Shown: positions 8,325 to 15,418 of the stretch, one piece after another
Position numbering within the stretch: position 1 is the stretch's first letter
How the letters are laid out: each line of letters opens with the position of its first letter
NCBI GenBank assembly: GCA_946407735.1
Contig: CAMJPL010000033.1
Coordinates: 1 to 35,127, forward strand
Source: an uncultured Clostridia bacterium
GTDB lineage: Bacteria; Bacillota; Clostridia; Oscillospirales; CAG-272
Length of the DNA: 35,127 bases
Direction: 5' to 3'
Program-made: the position numbers and the translations under genes
Notes under the pieces: generated by a model
The model's input: only the letters and a program-made list of their open reading frames with translations
Databases searched by the model: none
What the model was told of the DNA's origin: nothing

Positions 8325-8365
8325 CCGGCGTATATATTATACACCGGATAAGGGCCTCGTGTCAA
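8325..8365 (-). promoter_or_regulatory. lexA promoter with overlapping palindromic operator candidate
   Basis: On the minus strand TTGACA (8360-8365) and TATAAT (8336-8341) are both perfect consensus, 18 bases apart. A 23-base imperfect palindrome (8325-8347; arms CCGGTGTATA and TATACGCCGG, 9 of 10 positions matching) covers the -10 box. A repressor bound there would block the promoter. It does not match the common Gram-positive SOS box GAACnnnnGTTC. Confidence 0.7.
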
Positions 8366-8421
8366 CCGTCGAATCGCAGAATTTTTCCTGTCAAATATCT
8401 GCGCGCCGCACCAGACGCCGA

Positions 8422-9387
8422 TCACTTCATCATCCCGCCGATAGCGTCGAAAAGCATCTTACGGTATTTGTTTTTGATTTCGGGAGGATTCGTTATCTCG
8501 ATACCGCTCAGATATTTGAACACCCAACTGTAAAAATGGCTGTTATCTAACGCTTTTATCGTCACTTTGAACTTGCCGTCCCCGTATTTTACCGGCATAT
8601 TCACCAAAGGATAATCGTCCACCACGTTCTGCAGATACCGGTTGTCGCAGACGATCTCCGCCTCGATCTCATCACCCTCGGTGTAGGCGTCCCGCGAGGC
8701 GCCGAGATAGCCGGATATGTCGAATGTCCCGTCCGAAGCGCTCTCATCGCCCGTTATCTCTATCTCCTTTATCCGGTCCATGCGGAAGGTCCGTATCTCA
8801 CCCCGGTTGTCGCAGAAGCCGGTCAGATAGTACCTGTCGTCCCGCCAGAATATGCAGTACACCGAAACAACGTACCGCTCGCCGCCGTTGCGCAGGACCC
8901 GCCCCTTCTCCGGCTCGACAGTCCAGTACTGGAAGGCGATCTTCCTTTTCATGTCCGCCGCCTCGAGCGCGAGGCCGATCTTCCGCACGGCCGTCTCGTC
9001 CTCCGCCTTGCGCTGAGACATCATATATGTAAGCGACGGGCGCTGCTCCTCGTTTATAAGCCCCTTCAGCTTTTCGATCATGCGCTCGCTGTCGCCCTGC
9101 GTCAGGAGGTTCGACGACGCCACAGCGTCGATCAGAAGCTTCAGCTCCGCCTTCGAGAAGGGCCTGTCCGCCATATAGTAATACGCCCGGCCGTCGCTGT
9201 GGACGCATTCGATCCCGCAGCCGGAGTATATCAGCGCCGCGATGTCGTCCCTCAGGGTGTTGCGGCTGATCGTCAGGCCGTTCTCGCCGCAGAGCTTCAT
9301 AAGACTGTCGGCGGAGATCATCCTGTTTGTGTCGGTGTGGTTTTTCAGATAGTCGAGAATGAAAAGCAGCCTGCTTTTGTTAGCCAT
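8422..9387 (-). CDS. WYL-domain transcriptional regulator
   Basis: The start at ATG 9385-9387 follows GGAGGCGGAGC and gives 321 residues. The N-terminal 60 residues are a winged helix-turn-helix of the HTH_11/DeoR type (SRLLFILDYL, then ISRNTLRDDIAAL). The middle (about 140-215) is a WYL domain: KRKIAFQYWTVEPEKGRVL, then YYLTGFCDNRGEIRTFRMDRIKEI. A C-terminal WCX-like extension follows. WYL regulators respond to small ligands or nucleic acids and often control defence or DNA-damage genes, but the target here is unknown. The gene lies directly upstream of lexA on the same strand, with a separate lexA promoter between them, and has its own near-perfect promoter. Confidence 0.85.
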   Translation of the reverse strand: MANKSRLLFILDYLKNHTDTNRMISADSLMKLCGENGLTISRNTLRDDIAALIYSGCGIECVHSDGRAYYYMADRPFSKAELKLLIDAVASSNLLTQGDSERMIEKLKGLINEEQRPSLTYMMSQRKAEDETAVRKIGLALEAADMKRKIAFQYWTVEPEKGRVLRNGGERYVVSVYCIFWRDDRYYLTGFCDNRGEIRTFRMDRIKEIEITGDESASDGTFDISGYLGASRDAYTEGDEIEAEIVCDNRYLQNVVDDYPLVNMPVKYGDGKFKVTIKALDNSHFYSWVFKYLSGIEITNPPEIKNKYRKMLFDAIGGMMK

Positions 9388-9433
9388 GCTCCGCCTCCGG
9401 TCGGGTGAATCACTTGTATGTATGGATGGTATC

Positions 9434-9462
9434 ATTATAGCACAGCGCGGCCGCGGTGTCAA
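9434..9462 (-). promoter_or_regulatory. Promoter of the WYL regulator gene
   Basis: On the minus strand TTGACA (9457-9462) and TATAAT (9434-9439) are both perfect consensus with a 17-base spacer. The start codon is about 47 bases downstream. Confidence 0.75.
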
Positions 9463-9529
9463 GCGGAAAAAGACAGGGAAGAGTATGAAGGCGGGAAGCT
9501 CCGGGGAATATTTTCAGGTGTTGCCTGTG

Positions 9530-9676
9530 TGTAAAAAAACTCTCCGCGGCAAAGCTTTTGAAGATAGGATAGAAGTCTGAATAAGTCCGCCGCGCGGACT
9601 TATTCAAGGGAAGAAAAGGCGCTTTTCCCGACCTTTGCCGAAGGCAAAGGAGAAGTTTGCCTTTCCTTCCCCCGAT
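9530..9676. repeat. Composite hairpin repeat of the GCAAAGCTTTTG family
   Basis: It begins with CGGCAAAGCTTTTGAAGATAG, followed by a hairpin with 13-base arms (TGAATAAGTCCGC, 9578-9590, and its complement 9594-9606). Then come outer arms GGGAAG...CTTCCC that enclose CCTTTGCCGAAGGCAAAGG. It lies between the 3' end of the ceramidase-like gene and the WYL promoter, and may terminate the former. Confidence 0.6.
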
Positions 9677-9683
9677 TATATGA

Positions 9684-10985
9684 TCAGTATATAGATTCAA
9701 GCATCTTCAACGACTCGGAGGTCAGCGTTTCGGCGATGCCGGCGCAGAATTTTGAGCTGCGGGCCTCGTAGCCGCCCTCATCGAAGGCCGACTGCATCGG
9801 GTAATACCCCTCGTAGCCGTTCGCGCAGCAGCAGACGAAGGTCATGCCGAAGGGAGAGCCCTGCTTTATGCCCCGGCCGATGTCGGTGAACGGCTCGCCC
9901 GGGATGCCGGAGAAGACGACGTCGCCGAAGCGCACCGCGTTCAGATGCAGGGTGAAGGAATCCGGCCCGTTCTCAAGCTTCACTATGCGAAGCGCCTCGG
10001 CCACCACGGTCGTGTGCTCCATGCCGCTGTAAGGGATCTCGCTGTCCCTGCCGCTCTCGTGAAGCTCGGCGTATCTGTGCGCAAGAGGAAGCTGCTCCGG
10101 CGTCCCCCGGTTCGACGGGACCGCAACGTCACGCTGAACGAAGGCGACTTTGCACCCCTCCGACTTTTCGGCGTAGGTGTGGATCTTCAGCGCCTCGCCC
10201 ACGATGGACATGCCCATGTGACGCGCGTGGATGTATTTTCCCATCGTCTTCTCGGCAGGCGCGAAGTGGTTGATGTGGTTCGTGTCGCCCTGAGCGCCGT
10301 TGAAATAGACGCATTTCACGCCAGGCACCGCGCTTTCGAAGATCCGCCGCACGAAGCCCGGGTAGTCGGCCGAATACAGGTTCCCGTTGATCACGTCGGG
10401 ATGCACCTGGAAGTTGATCAGATCGATCTCCGGCTTGTCCCCGCGAAGGATCCGGATCAGCTGCAGCTCCTCGTCTGGAGTGCCGATAGGCGAGTCGATC
10501 TCCGGGTTCATGATCCCGGGATTCGTCTGGATCTTCCCGTTTTTCATGCGGAAGCGCCGGATGAAGGAGATGCCCTCCACTTTGCCTCTCGCCGTCCTTA
10601 TCTCAGCCTCGGTGAGATCGGCTATCGCCTCGGCCGCCGCGTCGGCGAGGGAGCGGAAGAGCACGCTGTTGTAAGCCTCGTCGGCGTGATCGCCTATCGC
10701 CGCCCCCGTGTGGGTGTGAGTGCAGGCGTAGTAGACGGCTTCATACGGAAGACCTGTGCGCCCGGCTATCACCTTCCGCATCTCATCGCCGGCCTTCTGA
10801 TTTATGCCGATAAGATCGAGACCGATTATGACGGCGGTATTTTCGCCGTCCGATACCGCGATGCAGCTTCCCGTCAGACGGTCGAGATATCCCTCGCCCC
10901 GCCGCTCGTAGAAATATCCCGGCATGTAGACGCCGCGGGGCGGGGTGATGTCGGCCCGCCCGAATCCGACCTTTAAAGCTCCCAT
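9684..10985 (-). CDS. Neutral/alkaline non-lysosomal ceramidase-like protein
   Basis: This 433-residue protein has a ribosome binding site AAAGGGGAAAACA before ATG 10983-10985. The N-terminus has the family opening GRADITPPRGVYMPGYFYERRGEG. THTHTG at residues 89-94 supplies metal-binding histidines, and a Gly-Asp-Thr-Asn segment follows QGD near the middle. True neutral ceramidases are about 650-700 residues with an immunoglobulin-like C-terminal domain; this protein matches only the catalytic half. There is no signal peptide, unlike secreted ceramidases. Shorter members of this type occur in carbohydrate catabolic clusters of Firmicutes and Planctomycetes with unknown substrates, so sphingolipid cleavage should not be assumed. 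It lies downstream of the two Gfo/Idh genes on the same strand. Confidence 0.75.
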   Translation of the reverse strand: MGALKVGFGRADITPPRGVYMPGYFYERRGEGYLDRLTGSCIAVSDGENTAVIIGLDLIGINQKAGDEMRKVIAGRTGLPYEAVYYACTHTHTGAAIGDHADEAYNSVLFRSLADAAAEAIADLTEAEIRTARGKVEGISFIRRFRMKNGKIQTNPGIMNPEIDSPIGTPDEELQLIRILRGDKPEIDLINFQVHPDVINGNLYSADYPGFVRRIFESAVPGVKCVYFNGAQGDTNHINHFAPAEKTMGKYIHARHMGMSIVGEALKIHTYAEKSEGCKVAFVQRDVAVPSNRGTPEQLPLAHRYAELHESGRDSEIPYSGMEHTTVVAEALRIVKLENGPDSFTLHLNAVRFGDVVFSGIPGEPFTDIGRGIKQGSPFGMTFVCCCANGYEGYYPMQSAFDEGGYEARSSKFCAGIAETLTSESLKMLESIY

Positions 10986-11011
10986 TGTTTTCCCCTTTCA
11001 TTTATCCTCAT

Positions 11012-11310
11012 TTATCCCATATCCCGGCAGAGCGCCACAGTATCGTCGACAGCCTTCTGCATCTGGTTTTCCGCCTTCGCGCAGGGCCTTGCTCGGGGAT
11101 ATCACCTCATAGAACGCCTTCGACACCGTGTCGAGCGAATCGACAGCCAGCGACTCGAGCAGCATGGCCGAGCGCTCGGGATCGGCGCAGGTTATCGGCA
11201 GACAGACGCCGGTCGCCGGAAAGATCGCAGGACAGCGCCGTCATCATCGAGTACATCCTGTCAAGCGTCCCTTTCCCGTCTTTTCCGCCGCGCTGTCCCC
11301 CGCGGCAGTC
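11012..11310 (-). pseudogene. Decayed coding sequence, possibly an extracellular solute-binding protein C-terminus
   Basis: No intact frame exists, but three minus-strand frames joined by two frameshifts give a continuous-looking protein tail. The pieces are MYSMMTALSCDLSG; then CADPERSAMLLESLAVDSLDTVSKAFYEVISP; then ENQMQKAVDDTVALCRDMG, ending at TAA 11012-11014. The middle piece resembles the C-terminal region of family 1 sugar-binding lipoproteins of ABC transporters (D-P-E-R-x-A-M-x-L-E-x-L-A). The N-terminal part of the gene is gone. It lies between the ceramidase-like and Gfo/Idh genes, where an importer component would fit. The identity is tentative; the broken state is clear. Confidence 0.45.
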
Positions 11311-11324
11311 ATATCATGCGGCTG

Positions 11325-12362
11325 TCAGAAATTGTAGTCCACCTCTATCTTGTCGCCCTTCGCCGCCGATTCGACTATCGCGGCGCCGACGGCGACGGTC
11401 GAAGCCCCCTCGCGCCCGTCGGTCGGCACCGGCTTGTCGTTTATGATGCAGTCGATCAGCTCCTCGATCTCGGAGGCGACGTTATGGTTGTTTATGTCGA
11501 CCGGGATCTTCTCGGTGTCCAGGCCGAGATACTCCCCATTGTCATCCAGCTTTTCGAGCATGACGGTGATCTCGGGCGAGGTGTTGTCGCAGATTATCGT
11601 CCCCTTCGAGCCGTAGAGGCAGGTGCGCATCGTGTACGAGCGCTTGCAGCCGACAGAGCACATCACCTTGCCGATGACGTCGTCCGGGAACTTCATCACG
11701 GCGACGGTGCAGTCGTCGACCGGCCACGACGTCAGCATCTTGCGGTTCGCGTAGGCGAAGACCTCGCTCGGATTGCCGGCGATCCAGCGGAGCAGGTCGA
11801 TGGCGTGGCATCCGCCGCCGATGACCGGGTGGCGCAGAAGGACGGGATCGGTGCGCCACTGCCATCCGCCCCTCCCGGGTATGCGCGAGTAGTCGTGCGC
11901 GTACTCGCTCTCGACGAAGAACAAATCGCCGATGTAACCGCTGTCGACAAGCTCCTTCGCCTTGATGAAGCCGGGAGCCTTGCGGCAGACCTGACCTATC
12001 ATCAGCTTCATCCCGGTCTCGTCGGCCGCCTTCACCATCTCGCGGCAGTCGCTCAGCGTCTGCGCCATCGGCTTCTCGCAGAGGACGTGCTTTCCGGCAC
12101 GGAGCGCCTGTACCGTGTAGTCCCTGTGCACCTGATCGGGGGTGCAGACGATCAGAGCGTCGATGTCCTCCTCGGCGAGCATCTTGTCAAAATCGGTGTA
12201 GTATTTTTCAAGCCCGTTGTCGGCGGCGCATTTTACGGCGAATTCCTCGTTTATGTCGAAGATGGCCGCCAGCTCGGCGAGCGGGTTCTTCTTTATCCCC
12301 TCGATGTGGGTCTTGCCCATCCCACCGATCCCGGCGACGGCGAAGCGGATCTTTTTGTCCAT
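11325..12362 (-). CDS. Gfo/Idh/MocA-family oxidoreductase
   Basis: This 345-residue protein has a strong site GGAGGTAATTCATC before ATG 12360-12362. It has a Rossmann NAD(P)-binding motif GIGGMG (11-16), the family's EKP motif (96-98) and the GGGCHAIDLL motif with candidate catalytic His186 and Asp189. The length is typical. Members oxidise or reduce sugars, inositols, or their amino and keto derivatives. It lies downstream of a second, distantly related Gfo/Idh gene and a DegT-family aminotransferase on the same strand. This suggests successive dehydrogenation and transamination of a cyclitol or sugar, but the substrate cannot be read from the sequence. Confidence 0.88.
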   Translation of the reverse strand: MDKKIRFAVAGIGGMGKTHIEGIKKNPLAELAAIFDINEEFAVKCAADNGLEKYYTDFDKMLAEEDIDALIVCTPDQVHRDYTVQALRAGKHVLCEKPMAQTLSDCREMVKAADETGMKLMIGQVCRKAPGFIKAKELVDSGYIGDLFFVESEYAHDYSRIPGRGGWQWRTDPVLLRHPVIGGGCHAIDLLRWIAGNPSEVFAYANRKMLTSWPVDDCTVAVMKFPDDVIGKVMCSVGCKRSYTMRTCLYGSKGTIICDNTSPEITVMLEKLDDNGEYLGLDTEKIPVDINNHNVASEIEELIDCIINDKPVPTDGREGASTVAVGAAIVESAAKGDKIEVDYNF

Positions 12363-12451
12363 GATGAATTACCTCCGTTTGTATCAGCAGCGCGGTAACG
12401 CGTTTTCAGCGATTTAATGATCTCAATAATGAATTTAAAAATATTTTTTGT

Positions 12452-12527
12452 AGCAAAGCTTTTGGGAAAGGTGGGGGTCCGGGGGAGGAAATACCTTTTC
12501 TCGAAAAGGTATTTCCTCCCCCGGGAA
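12452..12527. repeat. Hairpin repeat of the GCAAAGCTTTTG family
   Basis: GCAAAGCTTTTGGGAAAGG leads into GGGGGTCC and then a hairpin with perfect 20-base arms (12481-12500 and 12503-12522) and a two-base loop TC. It lies between the two Gfo/Idh genes, which are on the same strand, and could separate their transcripts or stabilise RNA ends. Confidence 0.75.
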
Positions 12528-12540
12528 AAGAATAGTTACG

Positions 12541-13593
12541 TTATTCCCCCACGTCCTCCACCGCGCCGGTTTCGGACGAGCGGTAGGCGGCTTCCACGAC
12601 CTTCTGGATGTGGATCGCGTCGGAAAGCGGCACCTGAACGGGCGAGCCGGAGAGGATCGAGTCGGAGAAGGATTCGATCTCCTTCGTGTACATGTTCCCG
12701 AACTCAGCCGTAAGGTCAACGGCGCCGGACGTGTCACGGTCCTGCTGCGCCTCGTACCCGCCGCCGCCCGAGAAGACGGCTTTGAGGCTGCCGCCCTCGA
12801 CCTGACCGATGGTCCCTTCGGCAAGGAGCGAGCCCTTCGTGCCGTAGAACTCGAGACGGCAGAAGGCCGCCTCGTCCGGGATGTTGAAATGCGAGTCCAC
12901 ATACCCGGTAACGCCGTTGTCAAGACGAATCAAGATGTTCGACGAGTCGTCCACGTCGTAGGAGAAGGTCTTCGTGTCGCTGAAGCCGACGGTCTTCACC
13001 GTCCTGCCGCCCGTGATGTACTCGATAAGGTCGATGCAGTGCACCCCCATGTCGATAAGAGCGCCGCCGCCAGACAGCTTTTTCTCCTGCCTCCAGGCGC
13101 CGGGAATCTCCGGGTACCAGCAGGTGAGCTGAGCCCGAGCCGATACCACCTGCCCTATCCCGCCCTCGGCGATGATCTTCTTCATCATCTGATGATAGGC
13201 GTGATAGCGCATCATGAAGCCGGTCGCCGAAAGGATCCCCGCCTTTTCGCAGGCGCCGCTCACTTCAAGGCATTCGCCCGACGTCAGCGCTATCGGCTTC
13301 TCGCACAGGATGTGCTTTCCCGCCTTCGCCGCAGCGATGGCCTGTTCCTTGTGGAATATCACCGGAGACGCGATGTAGACGCACTCCACATCGGGATCGC
13401 GAAGAAGTCCGGCGTAATCGGTGTAAGCCTTTTTCGCACCGTATTTTTCACGCAGCCGCTCGGCCGTATCGGCATCGACCTCCATCACGGCCGCCAGCTC
13501 GGCGTTCTTCGCCAGCATCATGCCCGGCAGCGTCCGCCTGTCGGCGATGCCGCCCGCTCCTATAACGCCCCATTTTACCTTTTTCACAGTCAT
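12541..13593 (-). CDS. Gfo/Idh/MocA-family oxidoreductase
   Basis: This 350-residue protein has AGAGGAGTGA immediately before ATG 13591-13593. The Rossmann motif GAGGIA is at 12-17, the EKP motif at 98-100 and the GGGALIDMGVHCIDL motif with His185. Cofactor and length are typical of the family, and it is clearly not a recent duplicate of the gene at 11325, because only the motifs agree. It is separated from the upstream aminotransferase gene by 90 bases containing a GC-rich hairpin (13635-13657). The role is probably dehydrogenation of a sugar or cyclitol intermediate in the same pathway as its neighbours. Confidence 0.88.
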   Translation of the reverse strand: MTVKKVKWGVIGAGGIADRRTLPGMMLAKNAELAAVMEVDADTAERLREKYGAKKAYTDYAGLLRDPDVECVYIASPVIFHKEQAIAAAKAGKHILCEKPIALTSGECLEVSGACEKAGILSATGFMMRYHAYHQMMKKIIAEGGIGQVVSARAQLTCWYPEIPGAWRQEKKLSGGGALIDMGVHCIDLIEYITGGRTVKTVGFSDTKTFSYDVDDSSNILIRLDNGVTGYVDSHFNIPDEAAFCRLEFYGTKGSLLAEGTIGQVEGGSLKAVFSGGGGYEAQQDRDTSGAVDLTAEFGNMYTKEIESFSDSILSGSPVQVPLSDAIHIQKVVEAAYRSSETGAVEDVGE

Positions 13594-13634
13594 TCACTCC
13601 TCTCTCAAAGCATATCGTATAAACCGCCGGGCCT

Positions 13635-13657
13635 CCCCGCCGCGAACGGCGGCGGGG
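13635..13657. other. GC-rich hairpin between the aminotransferase and oxidoreductase genes
   Basis: Arms CCCCGCCGC and GCGGCGGGG (nine base pairs) flank a five-base loop. No T run follows on the minus strand, so it looks more like an RNA processing or stability structure than a terminator. Confidence 0.5.
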
Positions 13658-13682
13658 AAGGCGCAGAAATCATCCTGCGGCG

Positions 13683-14963
13683 TTATTTCTTCATATGCTC
13701 CGAGAGGACCGCCTTCACCGCGTCGATGCAGGCGTTTATGTGGACCTCCTCCCACGACGGATGCAGGAACAGCGAGAAGGTGCAGGCGCGGAGGGCGTGC
13801 GCCTTCGGGCATTTAACCTTGTCGTACTGCACCGACGCAGGGTCGGTGTACTCCGAGCTGTTGAACGGGAAGTTCGCCGAGCCGAAGCCGACGTGGTCGA
13901 CGTAGGCCGACTCGAGATAGGATTCCGGCCAGAGTATGCCGTAGCAGGGGATCTTCCTCGCCGCCAGAGCCTTGCACATCCCGGCGGCGTCGATGTCGAG
14001 CGCGTCGAGATCGAGTATAATCGGGTACCACCAGTAGGAGTTCTGACGGTCGGGGGTGCTTAACGGCAGCTTCTTTATCCCTTTCAGCCCGCCGAAAGCC
14101 TGATCGTACATCTTCGCGTACCTGAGACGGCGGGCGAGGTTCCAGCACTCGAAGCGCTTAAGCTCGTTTATGCCGATGATCGACTGCATCTCGGTCATGC
14201 GGTAGTTGAAGCCGACGCGGCGGTGGATGTACGGCAGCTTTTCCTCGAGCGCCAGCATGTTCATACGCTGACGGACGTCGTAGCCGTGGTCGCGGAAGGA
14301 GCGGCACTCCCAGCCGAGATCCTCGTCATTCGTTATCACCATTCCGCCCTCGCCGCCGGTCGTGAAGTGCTTTGACTGGCAGAAGGAGTAGCAGCCGACG
14401 TCGCCGATGAGACCGACGTATTTTCCCTTGTACTTCGCGCCGATGGCCTGAGCGCAGTCCTCGATCACCTTGAGATTGTGCTTCTTCGCCACGGCGAGTA
14501 TCTGGTCCATGTCGCAGACGACGCCGTAGAGATGCACGCAGACGATGCCCTTCGTGCGCGGGGTGATAAGCTCCTCGATCTTCGCCGGGTCTATCGTGTG
14601 GTCGTCGGTGACGTCGCAGAACACCGGGATCGCCCCCGCCTGAACGACGGCGAAGGATGACGCGATGAAGGTGTAGGAGGGGACGATCACCTCGTCGCCC
14701 GGCCCGATCCCGAGCGAGGAGATGCCGATGTGGAGCGCGGCGGTGCCGTTAGTGCAGGATATAGCCATCTTCGCGCCCGTCCACTCGCAGAACATCCTCT
14801 CGAACTCCATGCCCTTGTTTCCCGTCCAGTAGTTCACCTTTCCGGAGCGCAGGCACTCGGCCACGTCGATGTATGAATCGGGGTTGAACTGGGGCCACAT
14901 CGGGAAGCCGAGCTCGGCTATTCCGGCGCCGTTCATTACGAGATCTTCTTTTTCCTGTGCCAT
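13683..14963 (-). CDS. DegT/DnrJ/EryC1/StrS-family PLP-dependent aminotransferase
   Basis: The start at ATG 14961-14963 is chosen because GGAAGGAAGG lies just upstream; it gives 426 residues. The fold-type I features of the DegT family are present: SCTNGTAALH (about 69-78), VIVPSYTF (92-99), Asp169 in IEDCAQAIG, and the PLP Schiff-base Lys198 in CQSKHFTTGGEGG. Because the lysine is present, it should be a true aminotransferase and not one of the His-containing dehydratases. The family transfers amino groups to keto sugars or keto cyclitols. It is the first gene of the minus-strand run, with a near-consensus promoter, followed by two Gfo/Idh enzymes. The direction (synthesis or breakdown of an amino sugar or cyclitol) is not determined. 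Confidence 0.88.
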   Translation of the reverse strand: MAQEKEDLVMNGAGIAELGFPMWPQFNPDSYIDVAECLRSGKVNYWTGNKGMEFERMFCEWTGAKMAISCTNGTAALHIGISSLGIGPGDEVIVPSYTFIASSFAVVQAGAIPVFCDVTDDHTIDPAKIEELITPRTKGIVCVHLYGVVCDMDQILAVAKKHNLKVIEDCAQAIGAKYKGKYVGLIGDVGCYSFCQSKHFTTGGEGGMVITNDEDLGWECRSFRDHGYDVRQRMNMLALEEKLPYIHRRVGFNYRMTEMQSIIGINELKRFECWNLARRLRYAKMYDQAFGGLKGIKKLPLSTPDRQNSYWWYPIILDLDALDIDAAGMCKALAARKIPCYGILWPESYLESAYVDHVGFGSANFPFNSSEYTDPASVQYDKVKCPKAHALRACTFSLFLHPSWEEVHINACIDAVKAVLSEHMKK

Positions 14964-15005
14964 GATACCTTCCTTCCTTTCGGCAGAATAAATATGATGA
15001 TAAAA

Positions 15006-15019
15006 TGTCCGGACGGACA
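15006..15019. promoter_or_regulatory. Inverted repeat in the leader of the aminotransferase gene
   Basis: TGTCC-GGAC-GGACA forms a short inverted repeat about 17-30 bases downstream of the predicted -10 box, a plausible operator position. Confidence 0.35.
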
Positions 15020-15035
15020 ATCCTTCACAAAACAA

Positions 15036-15064
15036 AGTATATCACACAATATCCGCGTTGTCAA
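15036..15064 (-). promoter_or_regulatory. Promoter of the aminotransferase/oxidoreductase operon
   Basis: On the minus strand TTGACA (15059-15064) and TATACT (15036-15041) have a 17-base spacer. No other gene is found in the 455-base divergent gap from 14964 to 15418, which holds this promoter and the one for the URO-D gene; the middle is AT-rich. Confidence 0.7.
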
Positions 15065-15311
15065 TTATAAACAGAAAAAAACATGGATTTTACATATCGA
15101 ATAACAATATGTAACATAACGGCAGGTAAAATACAATTTGAGACGGCGGTAATACGCAGTTAATATCTGATCAACAGTCCGGAAAATGTGTCTTTACATG
15201 AAGTTTCAAAACCCGATAATAAGATACGCATGAAAAGCGAGCGGATGTGTATATATAATGAACGCGCCCGGCAGGCTCCGCATGAAATCGGAAGATATTT
15301 TGCCGAAACAC

Positions 15312-15343
15312 TTGAAATGCGGCGGAGAATATGATATCATATT
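15312..15343 (+). promoter_or_regulatory. Promoter of the URO-D gene with palindrome over the -10
   Basis: TTGAAA (15312-15317) and TATCAT (15335-15340) are spaced 17 bases. A perfect 16-base palindrome AATATGATATCATATT (15328-15343) covers the -10 box, so a repressor could act there. Confidence 0.55.
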
Positions 15344-15418
15344 AATCAGCTCCGACCGCTCCCGGGCGCGGCCGGAATAAAACGGACAGATCCCTCCCGG
15401 AAGAAAAAGGAGTGCCGT

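Noticed and set aside
8285..8421. Classic SOS box GAACnnnnGTTC at lexA
   Set aside because: No match on either strand; the palindrome at 8325-8347 is a different sequence and was reported separately.
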